A stretch of 12,977 nucleotides of DNA from an uncultured bacterium (GCA_905214365.1 CAJMMH010000049.1:1-12977); one strand, 5' to 3'; positions 1 to 7,356 are shown, counted from the stretch's first letter. A program made the numbers and translations. Notes: a model not told the origin generated them from the letters alone.

Positions 1-21
1 ATGCGAAGCATCGGCAAAATC

Positions 22-66
22 CGTTACTGTTTGAGCGTAGCGTGAACAGTAACGAGCTGCATTTTT
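22..66 (+). terminator. Inverted repeat with short T-run; possible terminator or dispersed repeat
   Basis: Positions 22-31 (CGTTACTGTT) pair perfectly with 45-54 (AACAGTAACG). The stem can continue inward through two G-U wobbles, one mismatch and two G-C pairs to a 3-base loop (37-39), so almost the whole 33 bases fold. A run of five T lies at 62-66, seven bases after the stem, which is further away than in a classic intrinsic terminator. It sits just before the promoter of the next gene, so it may end a gene left of the window. It could equally be a copy of a repeated palindromic element; that cannot be judged from one copy. Confidence 0.4.
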
Positions 67-79
67 AGTATATACCGGA

Positions 80-108
80 TTGACAGATGAAGCAAGATTT
101 TCTATACT
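80..108 (+). promoter_or_regulatory. SigA-type promoter for the DJ-1/PfpI gene
   Basis: TTGACA at 80-85 is a perfect -35 box. TATACT at 103-108 is a five-of-six -10 box. They are separated by exactly 17 bases. Transcription should start near 115. This makes the in-frame ATG at 118 almost leaderless and supports the ATG at 208 as the true start. Confidence 0.8.
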
Positions 109-207
109 GAAAGGGATATGACGGCGGCAGCCGGAGACAGGGCAAGACGTTATAGTCCACGGCAAAGTGCCTGGCTGCACGTCCAAAAAAGAAAGCGGGG
201 AATTACA

Positions 208-771
208 ATGGTTTATGCATTTATGGCGGACGGATGCGAGGAGGTAGAAGCGCTGGCAGTGGTAGATCTGCTTCGCCGGGCAGGAGTGGAGACACGGATG
301 ATTTCCGTGCACAGCAGAGCGTATACGCACGGTTCACACGGGATTGTGATCGGCAATGATATGATGTTGGAGGATGTGCATCCGACGGCGGAGGATACAC
401 TGTTTCTTCCGGGCGGCGGAAAGGGAACCCAGAACCTGAAGGCATGTGAACCGTTAAAACAGATGCTTCTTTCTCATGCGGCGGCAGGAGGACGGATCGC
501 GGCGATCTGCGCGGCTCCGAGTGTGCTTGGCTCAATCGGGCTTCTGCGTGGGAAAAAAGCAGTCTGCTATCCTGGCTTTGAGAACCAGCTTGAAGGAGCG
601 CAGTGCGGCACGGAACCGGTTGTGACAGACGGGATGATTACAACCAGCAGAGGCATGGGAACTGCGGTGCTGCTTGGCCTGGAGTTAGTTGGACTTCTGG
701 TCGGAAAAGAGGTCGAGAGGGGGCTTGCGGCAGGGATCATGCTCCCGGAGCAGAATACGGTTGAAAAATAA
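208..771 (+). CDS. DJ-1/PfpI family protein (ThiJ-like)
   Basis: A 187-residue protein of the DJ-1/PfpI superfamily, whose members are cytoplasmic proteins with glyoxalase/deglycase, chaperone or peptidase-like activities; the exact activity here is not predictable. The start is set at 208 because it lies 7-8 bases after AGCGGGG, the protein then begins in register with the family's first beta strand (YAFMADGCEEVEA), and the promoter would put the ATG at 118 within about 3 bases of the transcript start. Visible features are the acidic residue of the active site (E14 in GCEEVEA, equivalent to human DJ-1 E18), the nucleophile elbow AAICAAP with Cys101, and the conserved TSRGMGTA near 146-153. 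Length is normal for single-domain DJ-1 proteins. It has its own promoter and is separated from tig by about 200 bases, so it is probably a single-gene unit. Family is certain; the substrate is not. Confidence 0.9.
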   Translation: MVYAFMADGCEEVEALAVVDLLRRAGVETRMISVHSRAYTHGSHGIVIGNDMMLEDVHPTAEDTLFLPGGGKGTQNLKACEPLKQMLLSHAAAGGRIAAICAAPSVLGSIGLLRGKKAVCYPGFENQLEGAQCGTEPVVTDGMITTSRGMGTAVLLGLELVGLLVGKEVERGLAAGIMLPEQNTVEK

Positions 772-802
772 GAAAAATTGAAAAAATACTAGCAATTATT
801 TG

Positions 803-844
803 ATGCCTGTGATATAATCGTATATTGCAGGCATATTGTCTTTT
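803..844 (+). terminator. Palindrome plus T-rich tract after the PfpI gene; overlaps the tig -10 box
   Basis: ATGCCTG (803-809) pairs with CAGGCAT (828-834). Two wobble positions follow, then ATATA (812-816) pairs with TATAT (821-825) around an ATCG loop. As RNA this is a 14-pair hairpin, followed by ATTGTCTTTT. It is 31 bases past the PfpI stop codon and could end that transcript. The same bases contain a TATAAT box, so the palindrome might also be an operator. Confidence 0.45.
810..818 (+). promoter_or_regulatory. Extended -10 promoter for tig
   Basis: TGATATAAT at 810-818 is a perfect TATAAT (813-818) preceded by the TGn extension. No convincing -35 box is present at the right distance (TAGCAA at 790-795), which is acceptable for an extended -10 promoter. 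Transcription would start near 825, giving tig a leader of about 148 bases. The promoter probably serves tig and the genes after it. Confidence 0.6.
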
Positions 845-879
845 AAAATATGCAATAACGATGGAACCCCGGTATGCGA

Positions 880-913
880 GCGTGTCCGAAAAGCAGTCCG
901 GAAGGCGGCACGC
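880..913 (+). promoter_or_regulatory. Possible hairpin in the tig leader
   Basis: GCGTG (880-884) pairs with CACGC (909-913), and TCCG (885-888) with CGGA (899-902), leaving a six-base bulge on the 3' side. The fold lies in the leader between the presumed start near 825 and the ribosome site at 959-964. It matches no known riboswitch that I recognise, and short G+C stems arise easily by chance. Confidence 0.25.
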
Positions 914-972
914 CCCACAGAGGAAGGAAGCGGCGGCCCGGAGAACGAAAGTAAGTTTAGGAGGAACCAACA

Positions 973-2256
973 ATGAGTGTACAGGTAGAAAAGCTTGAAA
1001 AGAGCATGGCGAAACTGACAATCGAAGTCAGCGCTGAGGAGTTTGAGGCTGCCATGCAGAAGGCATATATAAAGAGTAAGAACAAAATCCAGCTGCAGGG
1101 TTTCCGCAAAGGCAAGGCTCCGCGCGCTATGGTAGAGAAGATCTACGGACCGGGCGTATTCTATGAGGATGCTGCAAATATCATCATTCCGGACGCTTAC
1201 GAGGCAGCTGCGAAGGAGAGCGAGTTAGAGATCGTTTCCCAGCCGCAGATCGACGTTACCCAGATTGAGAAGGGAAAGTCCTTTATCTTTACTGCGGAAG
1301 TAGCTGTAAAGCCAGTTGTTACCCTGGGCGAGTACAAGGGTCTGAAGTATGAGAACAGACCGGTAGAGGTAACTGACGAGGAAGTTGAGACTGAGCTGAA
1401 GAAGGTTCAGGAGCAGCAGGCAAGCACTGAGACCGTAGAGGATCGTGCAGCAGAGATGGGCGATATCGTTACCATCGATTACGAGGGTTCTGTAGACGGC
1501 GTTCCGTTTGATGGCGGCAAGGCTGACGATTATGACCTGACTCTTGGTTCCCACAGCTTCATTGATACCTTTGAGGATCAGCTGGTTGGAAAGAAGACCG
1601 GCGAGGAGACCGAAGTAAACGTGACCTTCCCGGAGCAGTACCATGCAGCTGAGCTGGCAGGAAAGCCGGCAGTATTCAAGGTAACTGTTAAGGCAATCAA
1701 GACCAAGGTTCTTCCGGAGCTGGATGACGAGTTCGCAAGCGAAGTATCTGATTTTGAGACTCTTGACGAGTATAAGGCTGATCTGAAGGCAAAGGCTCTT
1801 GAGCGCAAGGAAAAGGAAGCAAAGACCGCGAAGGAGAATGACCTGGTAAATCAGGTAATCGAGAACGCAACCATGGAGATCGCAGACGCTATGGTAGTTA
1901 CCCAGGCACGCAACATGGTAAATGATTTCGCACAGAGACTGCAAATGCAGGGCATGACTCTGGAGCAGTATATGCAGTACACCGGCATGGACAGAGACAA
2001 GCTGGTTGAGCAGATGAAGCCGCAGGCTCTGAAGAGAATCCAGAGCAGACTGGTTCTTGAGGCTGTTGCAGACGCTGAGAAGATCGCTGTCAGCGACGAA
2101 GAAGTTGACGCGGAAGTTCAGAAGATGGCAGATACCTACAAGATGGAGGCTGCTAAGGTTAAGGAATATATTGGCGAGGATGGACTGGACAGCATCCGCA
2201 AGGATCTGGCAGTTCAGAAGGCAGTTGAGCTGATCACTGAGTCAGCAGCAGAATAA
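973..2256 (+). CDS. tig: Trigger factor, ribosome-associated chaperone and prolyl isomerase
   Basis: Trigger factor, 427 residues, normal full length. It docks beside the ribosome exit tunnel and holds nascent chains. The N-terminal domain (about 1-115) carries the ribosome-binding signature GFRKGKAPR at 43-51. An FKBP-type prolyl isomerase domain covers about 150-240 (VTIDYEGSVDGVPFDGG and the LGSHSFIDTFEDQLVG stretch). The helical chaperone arms fill about 250-427. The start is supported by AGGAGG at 959-964, eight bases before ATG. Codon choice is strongly biased (mostly AAG for lysine and GAG for glutamate), as expected for an abundant protein. It heads the clpP-clpX-lon-engB cluster, a widespread arrangement that ties folding of new chains to degradation. 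No truncation or odd feature was seen. Confidence 0.97.
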   Translation: MSVQVEKLEKSMAKLTIEVSAEEFEAAMQKAYIKSKNKIQLQGFRKGKAPRAMVEKIYGPGVFYEDAANIIIPDAYEAAAKESELEIVSQPQIDVTQIEKGKSFIFTAEVAVKPVVTLGEYKGLKYENRPVEVTDEEVETELKKVQEQQASTETVEDRAAEMGDIVTIDYEGSVDGVPFDGGKADDYDLTLGSHSFIDTFEDQLVGKKTGEETEVNVTFPEQYHAAELAGKPAVFKVTVKAIKTKVLPELDDEFASEVSDFETLDEYKADLKAKALERKEKEAKTAKENDLVNQVIENATMEIADAMVVTQARNMVNDFAQRLQMQGMTLEQYMQYTGMDRDKLVEQMKPQALKRIQSRLVLEAVADAEKIAVSDEEVDAEVQKMADTYKMEAAKVKEYIGEDGLDSIRKDLAVQKAVELITESAAE

Positions 2257-2403
2257 AGACTGGCCGCCGGCAGTTTGCCGGACCGGAAATCACCGGTCAT
2301 TTATTCGTTCAACATAGCCTTCGGAAGTGAACAATGCCGCGGCGGCGGCCGGTCTGCAAAGGGCTGGGCGGCTGCCGCGGTGTCTTGAAAAGGAGGATAT
2401 GTC
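2257..2403 (+). promoter_or_regulatory. G+C-rich structured gap between tig and clpP
   Basis: This 147-base gap can form several stems. CCGGCA (2267-2272) pairs with TGCCGG (2276-2281). GACCGG (2281-2286) pairs with CCGGTC (2293-2298), which is followed by ATTTATT. CCGCGGC near 2338-2344 pairs with GCCGCGG at 2374-2380. GACCGG can alternatively pair with a second CCGGTC at 2349-2354. No good SigA promoter or recognisable CtsR or CIRCE operator is present, so clpP is probably transcribed with tig through this region. The hairpin at 2281-2298 could be a weak partial terminator. Confidence 0.4.
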
Positions 2404-2985
2404 ATGTCATTAGTACCTTATGTCATTGAACAGACAAATAGAGGAGAGCGTTCTTACGATATTTATTCCCGTTTGTTAAAGGATCGTATTATTTTTCTCG
2501 GAGAGGAAGTAAACGACGTATCAGCGAGTGTGATTGTTGCGCAGCTTCTGTTTCTTGAGTCGGAAGATCCGTCCAAGGATATCAGTCTTTACATCAACAG
2601 CCCGGGCGGCTCGATCAGTGCCGGCATGGCGATTTATGATACGATGAATTATATCAAGTGTGATGTTTCCACGATCTGCATCGGTATGGCTGCGTCTATG
2701 GGAGCATTTCTGCTTTCCGGAGGAGCAAAGGGAAAGCGGATGGCTCTGCCCAATGCGGAGATTATGATTCATCAGCCGTTAGGCGGCGCGCAGGGACAGG
2801 CAACGGACATCAAGATTGTTGCCGATCACATTGTAAAGATTAAGAGCAAGATGAACACGCTGCTGGCACAGCATACCGGACAGCCGCTGAGCGTGATTGA
2901 AGCGGATACCGAGCGTGATAACTATATGTCAGCGGAAGAAGCGAAGGCATACGGCCTGATCGATAAGGTTATTACGAACCGGTAA
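2404..2985 (+). CDS. clpP: ATP-dependent Clp protease proteolytic subunit
   Basis: ClpP, 193 residues, the usual length. It forms a tetradecameric serine-protease barrel that degrades proteins fed to it by ClpX, encoded immediately downstream, and by other Clp ATPases. The catalytic triad is visible: Ser98 in GMAASMGAFLL, His123 in MIHQPLGG and Asp172 in ERDNYM. The oxyanion region YINSPGGS sits at 63-70. The N-terminus MSLVPYVIEQ starts with a short stretch before the mature-type sequence, as in other ClpPs. The start is fixed by AAGGAGG ending at 2396, seven bases before ATG. ClpX begins 15 bases after the stop, so the two are co-expressed. Confidence 0.97.
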   Translation: MSLVPYVIEQTNRGERSYDIYSRLLKDRIIFLGEEVNDVSASVIVAQLLFLESEDPSKDISLYINSPGGSISAGMAIYDTMNYIKCDVSTICIGMAASMGAFLLSGGAKGKRMALPNAEIMIHQPLGGAQGQATDIKIVADHIVKIKSKMNTLLAQHTGQPLSVIEADTERDNYMSAEEAKAYGLIDKVITNR

Positions 2986-3000
2986 AGAGGGGATTGTCTC

Positions 3001-4296
3001 ATGGCAGGAAAAAATGAAGGGTATCGCTGCTCTTTCTGCGGAAAGAGCCAGAATCAGGTACATAAGCTGATTGCCGGAAATAAGAATACGTTCATCTGTG
3101 ACGAGTGCGTAGAGCTCTGCAAGGAGATTCTTGAAGAGGAGATGGACAAGCAGGGAAGCAGCCGTCCGCTCGCGGGCATCAATCTGCTGAAGCCGGTTGA
3201 GATCATGGATCATCTGAACCAGTATGTCATTGGTCAGTATGATGCGAAAAAGGCGTTGGCAGTAGCCGTTTACAATCATTATAAGCGGATTACAAGCACA
3301 GTACAAAATGATGTTGAGATCCAGAAGAGCAACATTCTTCTTCTTGGTCCGACCGGAAGCGGAAAGACGTACATTGCACAGTCGCTTGCAAAGCTGCTCA
3401 ATGTTCCGTTTGCAATCGCGGACGCGACATCTCTGACAGAGGCCGGTTATGTCGGCGAGGATGTTGAGAATATTCTTCTGAAGCTGATTCAGGCAGCGGA
3501 TTATGATATTGAGCGCGCGGAGTACGGAATCATCTATATTGATGAGATCGATAAGATCACTAAGAAATCGGAAAATGTTTCCATTACGCGTGATGTATCC
3601 GGAGAGGGCGTACAGCAGGCATTGCTGAAGATCCTTGAAGGAACGGTAGCGAGCGTTCCGCCGCAGGGCGGAAGAAAGCATCCGCATCAGGAACTGCTTC
3701 AGATCGATACGACTAATATTCTGTTTATCTGCGGCGGCGCGTTTGACGGCCTGGAGCGGATTGTCGAGCAGCGTCTCGGCTCCGGTTCCATGGGATTTGA
3801 GGCGATGCTGGCCGACAAGGAAGAACATGATCTGAGCGAGCTGTTCAAGCAGGTACTGCCAGAGGATCTGGTAAAGTTCGGACTGATTCCGGAGTTTATC
3901 GGCCGTCTTCCGATTATGGTGAGTCTGGATCAGCTGGATGAGGATTCTCTTGTCCGTATCCTGACTGAGCCGAAGAACGCGATTACCAAGCAGTATCAGC
4001 GCCTATTTGAGTTGGACGGTGTACAGCTGACATTTACGCCGGAAGCAGTTCGCGCAATTGCGAAAAAAGCGCAGGAGCGAAGGACAGGAGCGAGAGGCCT
4101 TCGGTCGATTCTGGAGTCTGTGATGATGGATACGATGTATGAAATCCCGTCAGATTCCACAATTGGAACCTGTACGATTACAGAAGATGTAGTAAAGGGA
4201 CTGGCTCAGCCGGAACTGACGCACCGGGATATCGAAGTGGTCAGGCATGAGGACCGTACCCGTAAATTGTTGAACAAAGATGGAGAGACGGCGTGA
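3001..4296 (+). CDS. clpX: ClpX, ATP-dependent unfoldase of the ClpXP protease
   Basis: ClpX, 431 residues, full length. It recognises tagged substrates, unfolds them with ATP and threads them into ClpP. The N-terminal zinc-binding domain has C10, C13, C33 and C36. The AAA+ module shows Walker A GPTGSGKT (116-123), Walker B IIYIDEID (177-184), the pore loop GYVGE (149-153), the RKH loop (225-227) and the sensor-2 stretch GARGLRS (363-369). The loop that docks on ClpP, usually Ile-Gly-Phe, reads Met-Gly-Phe at 264-266, a conservative change. The ribosome site AGGGGA (2988-2993) is seven bases before ATG. The TGA stop falls inside a hairpin that precedes lon. Confidence 0.97.
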   Translation: MAGKNEGYRCSFCGKSQNQVHKLIAGNKNTFICDECVELCKEILEEEMDKQGSSRPLAGINLLKPVEIMDHLNQYVIGQYDAKKALAVAVYNHYKRITSTVQNDVEIQKSNILLLGPTGSGKTYIAQSLAKLLNVPFAIADATSLTEAGYVGEDVENILLKLIQAADYDIERAEYGIIYIDEIDKITKKSENVSITRDVSGEGVQQALLKILEGTVASVPPQGGRKHPHQELLQIDTTNILFICGGAFDGLERIVEQRLGSGSMGFEAMLADKEEHDLSELFKQVLPEDLVKFGLIPEFIGRLPIMVSLDQLDEDSLVRILTEPKNAITKQYQRLFELDGVQLTFTPEAVRAIAKKAQERRTGARGLRSILESVMMDTMYEIPSDSTIGTCTITEDVVKGLAQPELTHRDIEVVRHEDRTRKLLNKDGETA

Positions 4297-4310
4297 GCCG
4301 CCTCTTCTTT
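4282..4310 (+). terminator. Hairpin spanning the clpX stop codon; possible attenuator before lon
   Basis: GAGACGGC (4285-4292) pairs with GCCGCCTC (4297-4304) with one A-C mismatch. It extends outward to 4282 and 4307 through one wobble. The loop is GTGA (4293-4296) and contains the clpX TGA stop. TTT follows at 4308-4310. The U-run is short, so it would be a partial terminator or processing site that lowers lon relative to clpX, rather than a full stop. Confidence 0.4.
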
Positions 4311-4328
4311 GCATAGAGGTAATTTATT

Positions 4329-6671
4329 TTGGCACAGATACAGAAGAGAGTAATCACAATCGCGCTGCGAGGAGTAACCGTGCTGCCGCAGATGAGCGTT
4401 TATCTGGATATGAACCGCAGTATGTCAATTTCCGCGGCAACTGCTGCACAGAAGAATAACGAAGAGGTCTTTCTGGTTGCGCAGAAGGATCCGGCGGTAG
4501 AAAATCCGGATCAGAGTCAGTTAGAGCGGTTTGGTGTGCTTGCCTATGTGAAGCAGATTGTAAAGACTCCAAATGATATCGTCCGGGTCCTGGTGACGGG
4601 AATCGAAGCAGCGGAGCTGATTGAGACGGCAGAGTATGTCCCTCATCTGGTTGCCGAGATCCGTACGTTGGAGGTAAAGGAAGAAGAGCAGGCGCGGCAG
4701 GACGCGATGCAGCGGATTCTGAGGGATGAGGTCAGCCGCTATATTCAGGTCAGGAAGAATATCAGTAGGGAACTCCGCGTCCTGATGGAGACCGAGACGG
4801 AATATGAGGCGTTTTCTAGGCAGCTTGCGTGCGGACTTCCGTTAGATCAGCTGTCGCGGCAGCGTTATCTTGCAGTCAGCGAGGATGATGAAAGAAGATA
4901 TGAGTTCCTGATCGAGTGGCTTGACCATGAGACAGATGTGGAAACATTCCGGAAAGAATACCAGGAAAAGGTGCGGCATAATCTGGATCAGCATCAGAAA
5001 GAGTATATTCTGCGGGAGCAGATGAAAGTGATTCAGGATGAGCTCGGCGACAGCGCAGAAACAGAAGCGGACGCGTATGAACGGCAGCTGTCAGAGCTTG
5101 TGGTACCCGATGAGGTAAAAACGCAAATCGAAAAGGAAATCCGGCGGCTGAGACGGATGAATTACGGAGGTCCGGAGCTTGGCGTCAGTCAGAATTACAT
5201 TGAGACGCTGCTTTCCATGCCGTGGGAAGCAAGGACACAGGAGACGTTGTCCATCGCAGATGCCAGACAGGTACTTGATGAGGATCATTACGGTCTGGAG
5301 AAGGTGAAGGAACAGGTATTGGAATTCCTTGCAGTCCGGAAGATGACGCAAAATGAGTCTGGACAGGTTCTCTGTCTGGTCGGCCCGCCTGGAACTGGAA
5401 AGACATCGATCGCGCAATCAGTTGCAAGGGCGCTGAACCGCAAGTATGTCCGGATTAGTCTTGGCGGCGTCCGGGACGAAGCAGAGATCCGCGGTCACAG
5501 ACGCACATACATCGGTGCGATGCCGGGACGGATTGCAGCAGGCATTAAGCGTGCAGGTGTAAAGAATCCGCTGATGCTTTTGGATGAAATCGACAAGGTG
5601 AGCGGTGACACGCTGAAAGGTGATCTGTCGTCGGCACTGCTGGAAGTGCTGGACCGGGAACAGAACCATACATTCCATGATAATTATCTGGAGGTTGGCC
5701 TGGATCTGTCGGAGGTTCTGTTTTTGGCAACTGCCAATACGCTTCAGACCATTCCGCGTCCGCTCCTTGACCGCATGGAGGTCATCGAGATCGGAAGCTA
5801 CACGGAAAAGGAAAAGCTGCAGATTGCCCAGCGCTATCTGCTTCCGCGTCAGAAGGAACGCTGCGGACTCCCGGAGGGGCTGCTTCGCGTAGATCGCTCA
5901 GCGCTGGAGCAGATCATCCGCTTTTATACCAGAGAAGCGGGTGTCCGCGGTTTAGAGCGCAGACTGGAGACGATCTGCCGGAAGGCTGCCATGGAGTATC
6001 TGGAGCAGCAGAAGTCAACCATCCGTGTGACCGTACGCAACCTGGAACGCTATCTTGGACGGAAGAAGTACCGACTGCAGGAGGCAAACCAGGCTGGAGA
6101 TGTCGGAATTGTCCGCGGCCTGGCATGGACCAGTGTAGGCGGCGATACGCTTCAGATTGAGGTGAATACTGCGCCCGGAAAGGGTGCTCTGGTGCTGACC
6201 GGGCAGATGGGTGATGTGATGAAGGAGTCTGCACAGATCGCGTTGAGTTACGTAAAGTCTGTGGCAGGTGCGTACGGAGTAACACCGGAGTTCTTTGAAA
6301 AATATGACATCCATCTCCATATCCCGGAGGGCGCGGTTCCGAAGGACGGACCAAGTGCGGGAATCACGATGGCGACAGCGATTCTTTCTGCGGTTTCCGG
6401 AAGGCCGGTACGTCCGGATCTGGCAATGACCGGGGAAGTAACGCTTCGCGGGCGCGTGCTGCCGATCGGAGGCCTGAAGGAAAAACTGCTGGCAGCCAAA
6501 GCGGCCGGAATCTGTCAGGTTCTTGTCCCGGATCAGAATCGGGAGGACGTTGCGGAACTGCCAGAGGAAGTAACGGAACATCTAGAGATCACATTTGTAG
6601 AGCAGATGCCTCAGGTTTTGGAACAGGCATGGGAAAAGACCGGGGCAGCAGGAGGAAACTATGGTAATTAA
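4329..6671 (+). CDS. lon: ATP-dependent Lon protease (LonA type)
   Basis: Lon, 780 residues, a normal LonA architecture. It is a soluble hexamer that degrades misfolded and regulatory proteins. The N-terminal substrate domain (about 5-200, starting KRVITIALRGVTVLPQM) is followed by a coiled region, then the AAA+ module with Walker A GPPGTGKT (352-359) and Walker B LMLLDEIDK (415-423). The serine-lysine protease domain has Ser676 in PKDGPSAG and Lys719 in GGLKEK, 43 residues apart as in E. coli Lon. The start codon is TTG at 4329. It is preceded by AGAGG (4315-4319) at nine bases, and the protein from there matches the family N-terminus without extra residues. Lon lies 32 bases after clpX, with a hairpin between them, and its last 11 bases overlap engB, so lon and engB are likely translationally coupled. 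Confidence 0.96.
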   Translation: MAQIQKRVITIALRGVTVLPQMSVYLDMNRSMSISAATAAQKNNEEVFLVAQKDPAVENPDQSQLERFGVLAYVKQIVKTPNDIVRVLVTGIEAAELIETAEYVPHLVAEIRTLEVKEEEQARQDAMQRILRDEVSRYIQVRKNISRELRVLMETETEYEAFSRQLACGLPLDQLSRQRYLAVSEDDERRYEFLIEWLDHETDVETFRKEYQEKVRHNLDQHQKEYILREQMKVIQDELGDSAETEADAYERQLSELVVPDEVKTQIEKEIRRLRRMNYGGPELGVSQNYIETLLSMPWEARTQETLSIADARQVLDEDHYGLEKVKEQVLEFLAVRKMTQNESGQVLCLVGPPGTGKTSIAQSVARALNRKYVRISLGGVRDEAEIRGHRRTYIGAMPGRIAAGIKRAGVKNPLMLLDEIDKVSGDTLKGDLSSALLEVLDREQNHTFHDNYLEVGLDLSEVLFLATANTLQTIPRPLLDRMEVIEIGSYTEKEKLQIAQRYLLPRQKERCGLPEGLLRVDRSALEQIIRFYTREAGVRGLERRLETICRKAAMEYLEQQKSTIRVTVRNLERYLGRKKYRLQEANQAGDVGIVRGLAWTSVGGDTLQIEVNTAPGKGALVLTGQMGDVMKESAQIALSYVKSVAGAYGVTPEFFEKYDIHLHIPEGAVPKDGPSAGITMATAILSAVSGRPVRPDLAMTGEVTLRGRVLPIGGLKEKLLAAKAAGICQVLVPDQNREDVAELPEEVTEHLEITFVEQMPQVLEQAWEKTGAAGGNYGN

Positions 6672-7353
6672 AACCGTCAATCTGGAAACCGTCTGCGGAA
6701 TTACAAGCACACTTCCGGAGAATACGCTTCCGGAGGTAGCGTTTGCCGGAAAGTCCAATGTCGGAAAGTCATCGCTGATCAACGCGCTGATGAACCGCAA
6801 GGCCTACGCGCGTACATCCGCGGAGCCGGGAAAGACGCAGACCATTAACTACTATAATATTAATGACGCGCTGTATTATGTGGATCTGCCGGGATACGGG
6901 TTCGCAAAGGTTTCCAAGGAAACTAAGGAAAAGTGGGGCAAGATGATCGAGCGTTATCTGAACCGCTCGCAGATGCTTAAAAGCGTATTCCTTCTGGTGG
7001 ATATCCGCCATGAGCCGTCTGTTAACGATAAGCAGATGTATCAGTGGATGACGGCGTCTGGCTTCCATCCTGTTATCATCGCGACAAAGCTTGATAAGAT
7101 CAAGCGCAGCCAGGTGGCAAAGCAGACAGCACTGATCCGTTCCGCGCTCGGGATGAAAAAGGGAGAAGTACTGATTCCGTTCTCCGCGCAGACCAAGCAG
7201 GGACGCGAAGAAATCTGGGATTATATTGAGAGACTGACAGCGCCGGAAACAGCTGTAACTGCCGGAAGCAGTTCTGAAGTTGGAAAGGCAGAAAACGGAC
7301 AGCAGGCGGAAACTGCGCCTGAAAAAGCGGAAGTCAAAGCAGACGCAGAATAA
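6661..7353 (+). CDS. engB: Ribosome biogenesis GTP-binding protein EngB (YsxC/YihA)
   Basis: EngB is a TRAFAC-class GTPase needed for late assembly of the large ribosomal subunit. This copy has 230 residues. The motifs are G1 GKSNVGKSS (30-38), the switch region around T59-T61, G3 DLPG (75-78), G4 TKLD (142-145) and G5 FSAQT (174-178). The GTPase core ends near residue 192. Typical family members stop near 195-210 residues, so about 38 residues rich in Ala, Glu, Ser and Lys (193-230) form an extra, probably disordered tail. AGGAGG (6650-6655) lies within the end of lon, five bases before ATG. The ysxC gene follows a lon gene in Bacillus subtilis too. A new promoter begins four bases after the stop, so this gene probably ends the tig-engB unit, though no strong terminator is visible. 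Confidence 0.95.
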   Translation: MVIKTVNLETVCGITSTLPENTLPEVAFAGKSNVGKSSLINALMNRKAYARTSAEPGKTQTINYYNINDALYYVDLPGYGFAKVSKETKEKWGKMIERYLNRSQMLKSVFLLVDIRHEPSVNDKQMYQWMTASGFHPVIIATKLDKIKRSQVAKQTALIRSALGMKKGEVLIPFSAQTKQGREEIWDYIERLTAPETAVTAGSSSEVGKAENGQQAETAPEKAEVKADAE

Positions 7354-7356
7354 TTC

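Noticed and set aside
118..207. Upstream in-frame extension of the DJ-1/PfpI gene
   Set aside because: The promoter places the transcript start near 115, the ATG at 118 lacks a properly spaced ribosome site, and the extra 30 residues have no counterpart in the family.
874..954. Small open frame (26 codons) in the tig leader
   Set aside because: No ribosome site precedes it, and the Arg/Pro-rich product looks like chance. Another ATG at 861 opens a frame into tig but also lacks a ribosome site.
1225..1944. Open frame of 239 codons on the minus strand inside tig
   Set aside because: Antisense to a well-conserved gene with very biased codon use; the hydrophobic Leu-rich translation is what complementing Lys/Glu-rich codons gives.
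2257..2403. CtsR or CIRCE heat-shock operator before clpP
   Set aside because: Neither the GGTCAAA-type direct repeat nor the TTAGCACTC/GAGTGCTAA inverted repeat is present here or upstream of tig (772-972).
2929..3828. Long open frame of 299 codons on the minus strand opposite clpX
   Set aside because: It is antisense to an intact clpX with all motifs conserved, and the product shows no family. Same codon-bias effect.
7237..7353. Frameshift or fusion at the end of engB
   Set aside because: The reading frame is continuous, the GTPase core is complete, and the tail is simple low-complexity sequence rather than a piece of another recognisable gene.
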